A stretch of DNA of 64,000 bases from Mesorhizobium sp. AR02 (GCF_024746835.1 NZ_CP080530.1:186001-250000); one strand, 5' to 3'; counted from the stretch's first letter, positions 15,810 to 25,039 are shown. Notes: generated by a model not told the origin, from the letters alone. Translations and numbers: made by a program.

Positions 15810-18380
15810 CTATATCGCGTGTCGAGCGGCCGGTGTCGACCGGTGCTCCACCGCGGCAAGCGGATGGCGTGGGTGGCCGCTGAGCCCTCCGGTCAACAGG
15901 GACTTGCAGAACGCAGGGGTGAGCTTGCCGCGGTGGATTACGACGTTCTCGTGACCGATCGCAGCCCGGGCGTCCTGCCACTGGCGATTGTGGCCGCGCT
16001 GTTCATTGGATTTGACGTGGCAAGCGACGAAGTCGGCGTCATTCAGCGTCGCCAACTGCCCCGCATGTACCGACTCCTTCGTATGGATGTGCACCCACAT
16101 CGGTTTCGGCATTGCACCATTGCGCAGCGCCTTGGGCTGCAGCCGGATTTCGAACAGCGTCCCTGGCTCCCCCCTCAACGGCTGCGGTGGATCCGCAGGC
16201 GTCAACTCCTTGGCCTGCCGCAAGTGTTCAAGGTACTTCTGCGACGGAAATGCGTAGGTCTTCATGCATTCGATCGTAATCGTGGCCTTTTGCTCTTTCA
16301 AAGCCTTTGCCAGTCCCTGCGCCTGGCCCAACATTCTCTTGAGCTGTTCTGTGTCTTCGTGCACTTTGGGTACTTGCGAAGGCGAGAGTCGGAGGAGACT
16401 ATCATGCTGCTTAAACGCGGCCAGACAGGCCTGCATCTCGGCGGCCTGGGTCTGCAGACGCTCGACCACGGTGTCCACGACGTGTTCGGCGTTCTCGGGT
16501 TTCATCTTGCGCGCTTGCGAGACGGCCTTTTGCTGACCAGCCAGATCGAACTTCAGGAGTTCGGCCAACCGTGCCAGCATCTGCTCCGAAGCCGGGGCCT
16601 GCCAGATCGCCAAGCGTGCCGCCGCCGACGCACTCGCATCCGGCGCCTCCTCCGCACTCACGAGCTTTTTCGTACCTAGATCGGAAAGCACGACAACCTT
16701 GGCTGCTGGCGCCGGGTCGCCGTCGTTTGCAACGACTTGCGGCTCCGGCTGGCCTGCGGCTGAAGAGCTAGCACCGGCGGCCTGCCTGTCTTTCCCTTTC
16801 CCTTTCCCGTTCGCTTTCCGTTTCTTGCCCACTGCAGTGCCTTGGGCCCCTGCAGCCTCGCTGGCAGTGTCGGCCGGTATCGCAGCGCGAGCGTCGGCCG
16901 GCGGTGCAATGATGGCTTTGGTCTGCAGTTGTTGTGCCAAGGTTTCGGCGATTGTAGCCGTGCCGGCAGTGCCGGCCGGTTTTGCAGCACCAGCGGCTGC
17001 CGGCGATGCAATGATGGCTGGCGACTTCGGCTGCAGTTCCAGGAAGTGCATGACCTCGTGCGCAGTGATCCATGCGTCGTCCACGATCTGGCCCAACAGT
17101 TCCAATGGGAGGCCGGCACCTGTTCGGTCATCGCCTAACTTGGCAAGCATGTCGTGCAACGCCAATCCAAATTCCGAAAGCCGCTCCATGACTCCTTCCA
17201 GCACGGCGCGGTGCTCTGCGTCGAGTGGGCGCCCTTCGCTGGACATCACAGCGTCGCGGGTCGAGTGGAATGCCGGAAAAACGTCGCTGATGAAGGTCCC
17301 CAGCAGACGCACCTTCCGGTCCTCACCTATGAGGATTTCCCTCACGGCTGTTTCGAATGTGCTCGCCAGCGGCTCAATCTTGAGCTGCGCGAGAGCGACC
17401 CGCGATTGCAGCACCATGACCTTCAAATTCGCTGCCCAGCCGGTGTGCAGGCGCAGTGCGGCCTGTTCGCCCTCTCGCATCTCGGCCGTTGCGCTCGGTA
17501 AGTTGGCAGTGGCGGCGCAGACGGACCGCATCCGTTCGCAGCGCCGCAGCTTCTTTTCCCACCACTCCATGAGGGCCACATAGTGCTTCGCCACACTGGA
17601 AACTGCTCGGCTCAGCTGGTCGCGGGGAGTGTTGGATGCGCGCAACTTGTGGAGTACCGCGTCCGCAGCCTCCCTTTTTTCGCGCAAGTCGTGGAGTATA
17701 TTGGTGGCCAACGTGTTGCATTGCTTCGCCCGATTGAGCGTTTCGTCGCGGAATTCACGCGCCCGATCGTCGGACAGAATGCTACGCGCCACTGCCGGGG
17801 GCAGGCTTGCGTAGTAGTTCAGAACTGTCGAGCCTGCATTGATGAGCCGATCCATCTGATCTTGCGCCTCCTCCCACGAGTTGTGTCCGCGCAGAGCCGC
17901 ATCACGGCAACCGTCAAGCTCGTTAAGCAGGCCGAGCATTCGTAGCTTTGCCGCGTTGATTTCTTCGCCTGTCAAAGAAATGGGAACTGCCACACTCGAA
18001 CTTGCAGGCTGGCTGGCGACCGGCGCCGTAGCTCCGCCCTCGGACGCCGTGGCTCCACCCTCCGAGACTGAGGGAAAATCGCGTTGCCGCGCAATCGCTG
18101 CAGGTGGCGCAGCGGCTTCACGTGGCGCAGCAGTCAGGGTTCGATGTTCGCCAACGGAGTGGCCGGAAGACCCGTCGCCCAAGGCATCATCGGCACCGCG
18201 CGCGGAGGATGTCCCTCTATCTTGAGCCCCAGAGCGGATCCGCTCGACAACGGATCCGAACAATTGACTGGCTTCCCCAGGAGCAACACTGGATTGCGAG
18301 CGCGAACTGCTCGCCCCCAACGTGCTGTCGGCTCCAGCATTCCCTATGCGCGATCTGCCAGATCGACCAATGCCCGTCAT
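15810..18380 (-). CDS. Putative T3SS effector, unknown activity
   Basis: An 856-residue protein with a Ser/Gly-rich, flexible N-terminus (MTGIGRSGRSRIGNAGADS) typical of T3SS export signals, and a tts box about 400 bp upstream. Visible parts: a disordered N-third with the repeat SEGGATASEGGATA; a helical region at about residues 140-430; an Ala/Pro-rich linker with a duplicated unit (AIIASPAAAGAAKPAGTAG / AIIAPPADARAAIPADTAS); a basic cluster KKRKANGKGKGKDR at about residue 517; then a second helical part and a C-terminal block around MWVHIHTKESVHAGQL. RBS GGAGACATAAT supports the start. I recognise no catalytic domain. Adjacent to T3SS genes on the island. Confidence 0.7.
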   Translation of the reverse strand: MTGIGRSGRSRIGNAGADSTLGASSSRSQSSVAPGEASQLFGSVVERIRSGAQDRGTSSARGADDALGDGSSGHSVGEHRTLTAAPREAAAPPAAIARQRDFPSVSEGGATASEGGATAPVASQPASSSVAVPISLTGEEINAAKLRMLGLLNELDGCRDAALRGHNSWEEAQDQMDRLINAGSTVLNYYASLPPAVARSILSDDRAREFRDETLNRAKQCNTLATNILHDLREKREAADAVLHKLRASNTPRDQLSRAVSSVAKHYVALMEWWEKKLRRCERMRSVCAATANLPSATAEMREGEQAALRLHTGWAANLKVMVLQSRVALAQLKIEPLASTFETAVREILIGEDRKVRLLGTFISDVFPAFHSTRDAVMSSEGRPLDAEHRAVLEGVMERLSEFGLALHDMLAKLGDDRTGAGLPLELLGQIVDDAWITAHEVMHFLELQPKSPAIIASPAAAGAAKPAGTAGTATIAETLAQQLQTKAIIAPPADARAAIPADTASEAAGAQGTAVGKKRKANGKGKGKDRQAAGASSSAAGQPEPQVVANDGDPAPAAKVVVLSDLGTKKLVSAEEAPDASASAAARLAIWQAPASEQMLARLAELLKFDLAGQQKAVSQARKMKPENAEHVVDTVVERLQTQAAEMQACLAAFKQHDSLLRLSPSQVPKVHEDTEQLKRMLGQAQGLAKALKEQKATITIECMKTYAFPSQKYLEHLRQAKELTPADPPQPLRGEPGTLFEIRLQPKALRNGAMPKPMWVHIHTKESVHAGQLATLNDADFVACHVKSNEQRGHNRQWQDARAAIGHENVVIHRGKLTPAFCKSLLTGGLSGHPRHPLAAVEHRSTPAARHAI

Positions 18381-18784
18381 ATTATGTCTCCGATATTGGC
18401 AAGAATGCGCCCATTGTGTTGGGTCTGATGTCGCTCAGCCGTAGTGGATCTGGCCCCTGACCTGCAGGAGCTTGGTGCGCCCTGTACCACTGCTCTTTGT
18501 CCTCAGCAGAGACTAGTGTGGGCTTGCTTGCTGCCTTCACCGGCACGGTTGTTCGCCCACTTACGCCGAAAATGAGCTGCCGCTGGCACCTGCTCCGGCT
18601 AAGCGCATCCGGGCAGCCATGTCTGCAAACCTTTGGCTTCTGCGTCCGATCGCCGGGCGGTTACCAAGGTCAGCTTAGCCAAAGTGGGGGTAGTGCACAT
18701 CGGACGAGCCACCAGTTGACCATACATGACGATTCGCACTCCTATGTTTCGCATTGAGTTCAGGCTGGCTTGGCGTGGCAAGTC

Positions 18785-18812
18785 TAGACCGCCTAGCTGA
18801 CGATTAGCTGAC
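18785..18812 (-). promoter_or_regulatory. tts box (TtsI site) for the effector gene
   Basis: Read on the minus strand it begins GTCAGCTAATCGTCAGCT and ends with TCTA. It matches the rhizobial tts-box pattern (GTCAG-TT-TCG-AAGCT...CCTA) well apart from two or three positions. Transcription would lead into the gene starting at 18380. Confidence 0.7.
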
Positions 18813-18989
18813 GAAGGGCTCCTCGGGACGCAAAAACCGACCTGGCTCATGCGTTAGCGATTGGGGTATCTTAGTTGGACGTGAAGGGAGCGCAGACGGA
18901 AATGTCAGGCGAGGGCTCGGGCCATAACTTTCCATTCCGCGATAGCGTTGACGCGATGGAGCGCTTTGAGCCGGCCGCGCGAACAGATT

Positions 18990-19345
18990 ACGGAAGGTTG
19001 AGAAGATCGAAGAAGTGCTGCAGGTTTTCCAGCGAACGGAAGCCTTGCTCGTGCGCTTTCGCAGCGGCTCGTGGAAATTCTTGGCCCAATGTTAGGGCCC
19101 CTGTGCGCGCGGTGCTCGACATCCGGGATGACCTGCCGTTTCGTCGCTCTGTAGGAACGCAGTTGTCGGTAATGATGCGCGTTGGTGCCAGGCCTGTTCT
19201 TCAGCAGACGATGAGCAGGCGCCTAGCGCCCTTGGTACTGTGGCGATCCTGGACGTTCCCGTCGAGAACATATCAGTCCTGCTCGACAGCCCGCCACAAC
19301 CCATGAACGTGCGTCTACCCCAGCGCCTCCTCACAAGATCAGCGC
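18990..19345 (-). pseudogene. IS6-family transposase C-terminal remnant
   Basis: One minus-strand frame reads LWRAVEQD, a stop, YVLDGNVQDRHSTKGARRLL, a stop, then GLAPTRIITD. The tail is AKAHEQGFRSLENLQHFFDL. This follows the DDE core and end of IS6/IS26-type transposases, with stops and no N-terminal half on this side. It is a dead scar next to a truncated effector start. Confidence 0.65.
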
Positions 19346-19369
19346 GAGAGCCGTGCCCTCCCCTGATGC

Positions 19370-19424
19370 GGTCGACTGCAGGTTCCCAAATGGCCGATTT
19401 CCCGGTTCGGCCAATACCGGTCAT
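19370..19424 (-). pseudogene. Truncated effector N-terminus (MTGIGR type)
   Basis: An RBS (GGAGCTAGACC) and ATG start the peptide MTGIGRTGKSAIWEPAVDRI. Its first ten residues nearly match those of the putative effector at 18380 (MTGIGRSGRSRIG). The frame then runs into IS6-derived sequence and ends as a 110-residue hybrid at 19092. It is best read as the start of a second secreted protein cut by an insertion. I found no clear tts box in front of it. Confidence 0.55.
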
Positions 19425-20161
19425 GGTCTAGCTCCGATGCAGAGGAGATACGTTCAGCGTTGTCGGTGATCCTTAGACGCTTGGTCGTCGAGCGCTGCCT
19501 GGCCCAAATGAACGCAACCGCCGCTTCTCTTCGTGCCACGTCGATTCCGGCGTGGTGCCCTGCTTGATGTCAACGCTCTCGCGCAAGAAGGATGGCAATG
19601 ATCCAGTGGACACCGCGTTTAGTTCCCCGAAGCTGCGTTGGTGGCCCGCTGAAAAAACTTCGCATCGAAGGCGGGGAGCACAAACGCGCTCAGGCCGGCG
19701 GGTCACTGACCGGCAGCGGCTATTGATAGCGCAGTGGCGCAGCCTGGACGCGCCGGAAGCGTAGGACGACCGAATGGGTATCCAGGTGATGCGCACGCAG
19801 TAGCACCGTAGGTTGGGCGGCCGACGCACGGATCGAAGACGTTTAATATTGGCACAAACAGGCGTCGCGTGCGTGCAATCGGTGACTAAGAGGGAGCGGA
19901 GAGCAGGAGTACGGCCACAGCACAGCTGATGGCAGGCGGCAACCGCGTCACCTGTGAAGAGGACCGCACCGACGGTGGGCGCTCAGTCACGGCATGACAT
20001 GTCCTGGCTTTCTTTGCGCGTTCTTAAGGCGACAACATCATTCGCGTCACTACAACTGCCGCGCTAGAACCGACTGTCCACATCATGACCTTGCCGCGCA
20101 CGAAGGCCAGATCGTGCACGACCATCTATTTTTGAGGTAGCGCCGCATTTTGTTGAGACTC
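19425..20161. other. Intergenic stretch without recognisable genes
   Basis: About 740 bp. Only short overlapping frames on both strands, none with convincing RBS or protein features. It probably holds worn-out insertion DNA. Confidence 0.5.
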
Positions 20162-20189
20162 GTCAGCTTCTCGAAAGCTCACGCTCATA
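20162..20189 (+). promoter_or_regulatory. tts box for the nopC-nopA operon
   Basis: Begins GTCAGCTTCTCGAAAGCT and ends with CATA, a near-perfect match to the TtsI-binding tts box. It lies 61 bp before the nopC start, so TtsI is expected to switch on the whole operon to y4yS. Confidence 0.88.
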
Positions 20190-20250
20190 GCTTGAGGAGA
20201 TTGAGCTTGTTACGCGTCGCCGCCAATGGAAACAGATGCCGGAGTAACTG

Positions 20251-20532
20251 ATGGTCGCAGCAATTGGTAGTGGAGGTGGCAACATCGGTGTTTCCTTGGC
20301 CCAAAAGGGCCATGGACATTCGAATGGACAGCCGCATCAAGGATCCTCCGGGTCTTCTGGTCAGAGCAGGCCGGTTGGCGGGAGCGAACCGGCGGATCGT
20401 CCAACCATTTCTGACCAAGCTGCAGTTCAAAGCGAGTTCGAAAGCACTCTTCGTGCGGTTGCGCTGCAAATTGCGAGCGATGCCATGGATGAAGCGGAGG
20501 ATGCTATGGCAGAAACTGAAGAGGATGCCTGA
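20251..20532 (+). CDS. nopC: NopC-like small secreted T3SS protein
   Basis: A 93-residue protein: Gly/Ser/His-rich first half (MVAAIGSGGGNIGVSLAQKG) and an acidic helical second half ending AMDEAEDAMAETEEDA. Size, position just after the tts box and before nopA, and the order with rhcV and y4yS match the NGR234 nopC-nopA-y4yQ-rhcV-y4yS operon. The sequence is small and low in complexity, so naming rests mainly on gene order. Confidence 0.7.
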   Translation: MVAAIGSGGGNIGVSLAQKGHGHSNGQPHQGSSGSSGQSRPVGGSEPADRPTISDQAAVQSEFESTLRAVALQIASDAMDEAEDAMAETEEDA

Positions 20533-20602
20533 CGTTGGATGGTCCGCGTCAGGACGTGCGTGCTGTTGCTGACGGCACAGTTTGAACAGAAAGGAAAACA
20601 AC

Positions 20603-20818
20603 ATGAGTAAAGTAGGTACTGCTACTAGTGCGGCTGGTACTGCCGCCTCAGGTGCTGTAGACGTAGCTACCAAAGCTGCTGGGGCTGCCGCGTTCCAGGC
20701 GCAACTCGCGGAGCTAACGGCGGTTAGCTTGGAGGCTACGGCTAGGAGTATACAGCTGCGCACTCTTACGACCAACCTCAACACAATCAAGAAGGCGGCC
20801 GACGAGCGCGTTCAGTAG
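20603..20818 (+). CDS. nopA: NopA, T3SS pilus/needle subunit
   Basis: A 71-residue Ala/Thr-rich helical protein (MSKVGTATSAAGTAASGAVD ... NLNTIKKAADERVQ) of the size and composition of rhizobial NopA pilins, which polymerise into the extracellular T3SS pilus. The ATG at 20603 is chosen for AAGGAAAACAAC just upstream; an in-frame TTG at 20582 is less likely. It has no signal peptide, as expected for T3SS cargo. Two stem-loops lie behind it. Confidence 0.75.
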   Translation: MSKVGTATSAAGTAASGAVDVATKAAGAAAFQAQLAELTAVSLEATARSIQLRTLTTNLNTIKKAADERVQ

Positions 20819-20827
20819 TGTCGGAAG

Positions 20828-20848
20828 CGGGGCTCTAGAGTAGCCCCG
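20828..20848 (+). terminator. Stem-loop after nopA
   Basis: Arms CGGGGCT (20828-20834) and AGCCCCG (20842-20848). There is no U-tract, so it may protect the nopCA message end or lower read-through rather than stop transcription fully. Confidence 0.45.
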
Positions 20849-20879
20849 AACGTGTCCCCAAGTGGCGCGATGTGGAACC

Positions 20880-20917
20880 AAGATAAGCCGCATGGCAATT
20901 GCCGTGCGGCTTATCTT
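20880..20917 (+). terminator. Second stem-loop between nopA and rhcD
   Basis: Arms AAGATAAGCCGCA (20880-20892) and TGCGGCTTATCTT (20905-20917), perfectly paired, with GGCAATTGCC in the loop able to extend it. It lies 19 bp before the next start and may tune expression of rhcD-rhcV downwards relative to the pilin. Confidence 0.6.
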
Positions 20918-20936
20918 CTTGTTCGGGAGATCATCC

Positions 20937-21827
20937 TTGAATGACGCCGTTTCCCTTCATTTCGAAGTTCTGTCGGGGCTCTATTGCGGACTGACCGGTA
21001 AGGCGGCTCTAGAAACGGGCTTGATCGGCAGTGGCCTCGATGCGGATATAATCTTCGTCGAGCAAGGACTCGCGCCGCATCATTTTCGTATGACTCTTCT
21101 TGGCAATTCGATCGAGGTCGAGGCGCTTGCAGCCGGCCTCAGGATGGAAGACAACAGGAATATTGCGGCAGGGGAGTGCGTTGTGGTGCCCCTTCCGGTC
21201 GTCATTCATGCAGGCGCGATGTCCATTCTCTGGTCAGTGCAGGATGCTGCGCCAGCCAGTGGGATCGGCATACCACGTCTTTCCATCTCCGTGCTTGCCT
21301 TGGTGTTACTCGGCTCTCTCGGGATCGGCGCGCTCTCGGCCATTTTCTCCTACTACGGCAACGCTGGGGCATTGAGCACCAATTCACCTGGTGCCGACCT
21401 TGAGTCCAAGCTGAGCAGTAACCGCGCTGACGATCAGACTAACGTGGCAGCGGCCAAAGACCTGCAACAGGAAGTCTACAAAGCGGGCCTGCTCAATATT
21501 AAGATCGGCTCCGCAAAGGGTGTTGTGACCGCTGAAGGGACCGTCACGTCTGCATCGGTCATCGGTTGGCAGAAGGTTCAGCAGTGGTTCGATCATCGCA
21601 CGAAGGGCGCTCTAACACTGGTCAATGGAGTGGTCATCAAAGAGGAGAAGGCGCCATCCGCAATCGCCGTTGAAGCTGTTTGGCGTGGGCCCCTGCCGTA
21701 TGTTGTAATCGCTGGTGAGAAGTATTTTGTCGGCGCCATTTTGGATGATGGGTGGATGGTCGATCGGATCGAGGACCGTCGTGTGCTGCTGAGCCGAAAT
21801 GGCCGCCTTGCTACTCTCCCGTATTAA
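20937..21827 (+). CDS. RhcD/Y4yQ-like SctD inner-membrane ring protein
   Basis: About 296 residues. The start is set at TTG 20937 (NDAVSLHFEVLSGLYCGLTG follows) because GGGAGA stands just before it; a longer ATG start at 20892 would run through the stem-loop. An N-terminal FHA-like cytoplasmic domain (residues 1-110), one transmembrane helix (ISVLALVLLGSLGIGALSAI), then periplasmic ring-building modules including VVTAEGTVTSASVIGWQKVQ. This is the SctD/PrgH/YscD layout. Gene order equals y4yQ of NGR234. Confidence 0.75.
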   Translation: MNDAVSLHFEVLSGLYCGLTGKAALETGLIGSGLDADIIFVEQGLAPHHFRMTLLGNSIEVEALAAGLRMEDNRNIAAGECVVVPLPVVIHAGAMSILWSVQDAAPASGIGIPRLSISVLALVLLGSLGIGALSAIFSYYGNAGALSTNSPGADLESKLSSNRADDQTNVAAAKDLQQEVYKAGLLNIKIGSAKGVVTAEGTVTSASVIGWQKVQQWFDHRTKGALTLVNGVVIKEEKAPSAIAVEAVWRGPLPYVVIAGEKYFVGAILDDGWMVDRIEDRRVLLSRNGRLATLPY

Positions 21828-22247
21828 TGATTTCCAAGTTCGCAGGCCATATTAAGGAGAACGCCATGGTCAAGCTGCCCCACCTATCCTGTCGCCTCGC
21901 TATCGTGCGCTGCGTGAAGGCATCGTCGTCCCGAGGGACGAGTTACGGCGAATTGTGCTGCTCCGGCAGAACCGGAGCAGCTTGATCAAAGGCTAGCTGC
22001 TCCGGTTGTGGCTCGCTGCCCACGGTAGTTCTCGGGATATTCAGCTGCTGCGGCTTTTCGCGTATGCGTTCATCTCGAAGGTCATCGGCGGTGAGGCCCT
22101 TACGGTTCTGGACAGACTGGGTACACCTCCTGGCAAGCCGTCCTCGTGCCTGCCTCTCGTTCTCAAGCGCAAGCGATGCCCTCTGATGGGTCTTCGAAAG
22201 CTGCGTAGCAGCAGAGCAATTCTCAAACCATCATAGAGGGGCCTCGG
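21828..22247 (+). other. Intergenic region with hairpin and possible small ORF
   Basis: 420 bp between rhcD and rhcV. A 39-codon frame with RBS AAGGAG starts at 21866 (MVKLPHLSC...); an overlapping frame reads RYRALREGIVVPRDELRRIV, which looks more protein-like, so a frameshift is possible. A hairpin CTGCTCCGG/CCGGAGCAG sits at 21958-21980 with a third copy of the arm at 21997. No function assigned. Confidence 0.4.
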
Positions 22248-24353
22248 ATGGCCAACGTTTTGCGTAACTTCATCGAGCGTGCGCCGGCCAACCCGGACTT
22301 AATGGTCGCGTTGATGCTGCTTCTAGCCGTAGCTATGATGGTCATGCCAATCCCGATCATGGTGATCGACACGCTGATCGGATTCAATATGGGATTGGCC
22401 ATACTGCTGCTATTGGTCGCCCTGTATGTCAGCACGCCACTCGATTTTTCGTCGTTGCCCGGCGTCATTTTGATATCCACGGTATTCCGTCTGGCGCTCA
22501 CCATCGCAACGACGCGACTGATCCTGGCCGAGGGGGAGGCAGGTAGCATCATCCACACCTTCGGCGATTTCGTAATCTCAGGCAATATCGTCGTAGGTTT
22601 TGTCATATTTCTGGTCGTGACCATGGTGCAATTCATGGTCCTCGCGAAGGGCGCCGAACGTGTCGCAGAAGTGGCGGCGCGCTTCACGCTAGACGCTCTG
22701 CCGGGCAAGCAAATGGCGGTCGACGCAGAGTTACGCAACGGCCACATCGATGCCAACGAATCGCGCAGGCGGCGCGCCACATTGGAGAGGGAAAGCCAAC
22801 TTTATGGCGCGATGGATGGCGCGATGAAATTTGTGAAGGGCGACGCCATTGCCGGGCTGGTGGTTATCTTCATCAACATGCTGGGTGGGATTTCGATCGG
22901 CCTGCTCTCGAAGGGCATGTCGTTCGGCGAGGTGCTGCATCACTATACTCTGCTGACGATAGGTGATGCGTTGATCTCGCAGATTCCGGCCCTGCTGCTC
23001 TCAATTACGGCGGCGACCATCGTCACTCGCGTAACTGGGGCTGCAAGTTCCAACCTTGGTACGGACATAGTCAAGCAACTCACCGCCAGTAAGCGAGCAT
23101 TGCGGCTGGCGGCCTGCGTCTTGGTTGTGATGGGGTTCGTTCCTGGTTTCCCCCTGCCCGTCTTTCTGATCTTGGCCGCAGTCTTCGCCGCGGCAAGCAT
23201 TGTCAAGGGTGATGTGCCGGGCGCCGGCAAGGTCGATGCTGCAACTGCAGCGCCAGTAGAGAAGGAAACCGTCCCTGCAGAGGCATGTCCGATCGCCTTC
23301 TTCCTTGCGCCGAGCCTTACGCATGCGATCGACCAAGTTGAATTGCAACAGCACATTGCACGCGTTTCGCAACTAGTCTCAGCCGATCTCGGCATTGTCG
23401 TTCCGCGCATCCCAGTCGCGGTCGACCAGCAGCTGCCCGAGTCGCAATTCAGGATAGATGTCGAGGGCGTGCCAGTCGAACAGGATTTGATTAATCCGAC
23501 ACAGCTCACCCTCACAGACGATCTGGCGAGCATTGAATCGAGCGGCATCCCATTTCGGCATGATCCAGAAATGGACAAAATCTGGGTTGAACAAAGCCAT
23601 GCGCCGGCTCTCAATGCCGCCGGCATCGGGCATCACCGTCCCAGCGAACGCCTCGCGTTGCGTATCCATGCGACCTTGACCCGCTATGCACCGCGCTTGG
23701 TGGGCATCCAAGAAACCCGCCATTTGCTGGGTCGCATGGAGCAGGAATACGCTGATCTGGTGAAGGAGGTGCTGCGCACCACGCCAATCCCTCGGATTGC
23801 CGAAGTGCTGCGCCGCCTGCTGGATGAAGGTATCCCCATCCGCAATACCCGACTCGTCTTGGAGGCATTGGCCGAATGGAGCGAACGTGAGCAAAACGTC
23901 GCACTGCTCACGGAATACGTCCGTTCTGGCATGAAGCGGCAGATCTGTCACCGCTATGCCACACACGGAATCGTGCCCGCCTTCGTTATCGAACGTGAGA
24001 CTGAGGATTTCATGCGCAGCGCCGTTCGGGATTCGGCTGCAGGCCCATATCTCGTGTTAGAGGATCGGCAAAGCGAAGCGCTGCTGTCACAGGTGCGTCA
24101 GATCCTTTCCAGCGCAGCACCGGGTCAGACCCTCCCTGTCGTATTGACTTCAATGGATGTCCGGCGTTTCGTCCGCGGTTTTCTAAGCCGAAACGGGATC
24201 GATCTTGCTGTTCTGTCTTATCAGGACCTCGCCTCCGACTTCACGATTCAGCCCGCCGGATCGATCAAGCTCCGACTGGAACCAATATTGGAACGTCACG
24301 GAAACCGCGCAATATCGGCGTTGCCGCCAACTGACAGCCAAAGCGCTCGATGA
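22248..24353 (+). CDS. rhcV: RhcV/SctV, T3SS export gate protein
   Basis: 701 residues, full length for the LcrD/FlhA/SctV family. The N-terminal half has the expected multiple membrane helices (starting NPDLMVALMLLLAVAMMVMP) and the family core (FVKGDAIAGLVVIFINMLGG). The C-terminal cytoplasmic half forms the nonameric ring that receives chaperone-substrate complexes (LRTTPIPRIAEVLRRLLDEG; ALAEWSEREQNVALLTEYVR). GAGGGGCCTCGG precedes the ATG. Part of the TtsI-controlled operon; y4yS follows 15 bp later. Confidence 0.95.
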   Translation: MANVLRNFIERAPANPDLMVALMLLLAVAMMVMPIPIMVIDTLIGFNMGLAILLLLVALYVSTPLDFSSLPGVILISTVFRLALTIATTRLILAEGEAGSIIHTFGDFVISGNIVVGFVIFLVVTMVQFMVLAKGAERVAEVAARFTLDALPGKQMAVDAELRNGHIDANESRRRRATLERESQLYGAMDGAMKFVKGDAIAGLVVIFINMLGGISIGLLSKGMSFGEVLHHYTLLTIGDALISQIPALLLSITAATIVTRVTGAASSNLGTDIVKQLTASKRALRLAACVLVVMGFVPGFPLPVFLILAAVFAAASIVKGDVPGAGKVDAATAAPVEKETVPAEACPIAFFLAPSLTHAIDQVELQQHIARVSQLVSADLGIVVPRIPVAVDQQLPESQFRIDVEGVPVEQDLINPTQLTLTDDLASIESSGIPFRHDPEMDKIWVEQSHAPALNAAGIGHHRPSERLALRIHATLTRYAPRLVGIQETRHLLGRMEQEYADLVKEVLRTTPIPRIAEVLRRLLDEGIPIRNTRLVLEALAEWSEREQNVALLTEYVRSGMKRQICHRYATHGIVPAFVIERETEDFMRSAVRDSAAGPYLVLEDRQSEALLSQVRQILSSAAPGQTLPVVLTSMDVRRFVRGFLSRNGIDLAVLSYQDLASDFTIQPAGSIKLRLEPILERHGNRAISALPPTDSQSAR

Positions 24354-24368
24354 TAGGGAAAACCAAGC

Positions 24369-24899
24369 ATGAATTCACATGAGAATGCAGTCGCTGCGCC
24401 GTACTCAGTTCTCTTCGCAGTGCTCGCCATTCTGCCTCTCGCGGGTTGCACTAGCTGGAATAAGCCGGGTCTTTCAGTGAAGGAGACATCGCCACCCGAG
24501 TTGCTGGGCGCCAATAACATCGATCCGGCTATGCGCGAACGCATTTGGCGCGCAGTCAGTCAGGATTCTCAAGTGCAGGCTTTGCGGGATGATCTGAAGC
24601 AGCATCCGGACAATGTCGATGCGGCAATCCGTCTTACGAAGGCCTTGCTGGCGCAGGAACGCGCGCATGAGGCGCTTCAGGTACTCGACAGCGTCTTAGT
24701 TGCCGTCCCAGGAAATTTGCGTGCATTGAATGCGAAGGGAGTTGTCTTGGATAACGAGGGGCGGCATGACGCGGCACAAGCGCTATACCGCCAAGCTCTC
24801 GAATCAGAGCCAGAGAATCAGATGTTGCACCATAATCTCGACTTGTCGCTAGCGTTTGACGGGAAGTCCAAACGGAGTGCGTTGGCACCATCGCGATAG
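24369..24899 (+). CDS. Y4yS-like TPR lipoprotein
   Basis: 176 residues. N-terminal signal with a lipobox (VLAILPLAGCTSW), so likely a lipoprotein facing the periplasm. Then two or three TPR-like helical repeats (HPDNVDAAIRLTKALLAQER; GNLRALNAKGVVLDNEGRHD; ALYRQALESEPENQMLHHNL). Last gene of the T3SS operon, as y4yS in NGR234. Possibly a pilotin-like assembly factor; that role is inferred. A decayed copy of its 3' end lies at about 25330. Confidence 0.75.
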   Translation: MNSHENAVAAPYSVLFAVLAILPLAGCTSWNKPGLSVKETSPPELLGANNIDPAMRERIWRAVSQDSQVQALRDDLKQHPDNVDAAIRLTKALLAQERAHEALQVLDSVLVAVPGNLRALNAKGVVLDNEGRHDAAQALYRQALESEPENQMLHHNLDLSLAFDGKSKRSALAPSR

Positions 24900-25039
24900 A
24901 GGCATAGCGGGAGCGCTGTACGCGAGCTGTGACGGCATTGGACCTACACAAGCAGACACAGCAGGTATGCAGGCGGTATTACGTTAACTGGCGGTCAGCT
25001 TTTGGAGCATAGGGCGACGGTATGAACGGATCGCCCGTT

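Noticed and set aside
22223..22780. 185-codon minus-strand frame
   Set aside because: Antisense shadow of rhcV.
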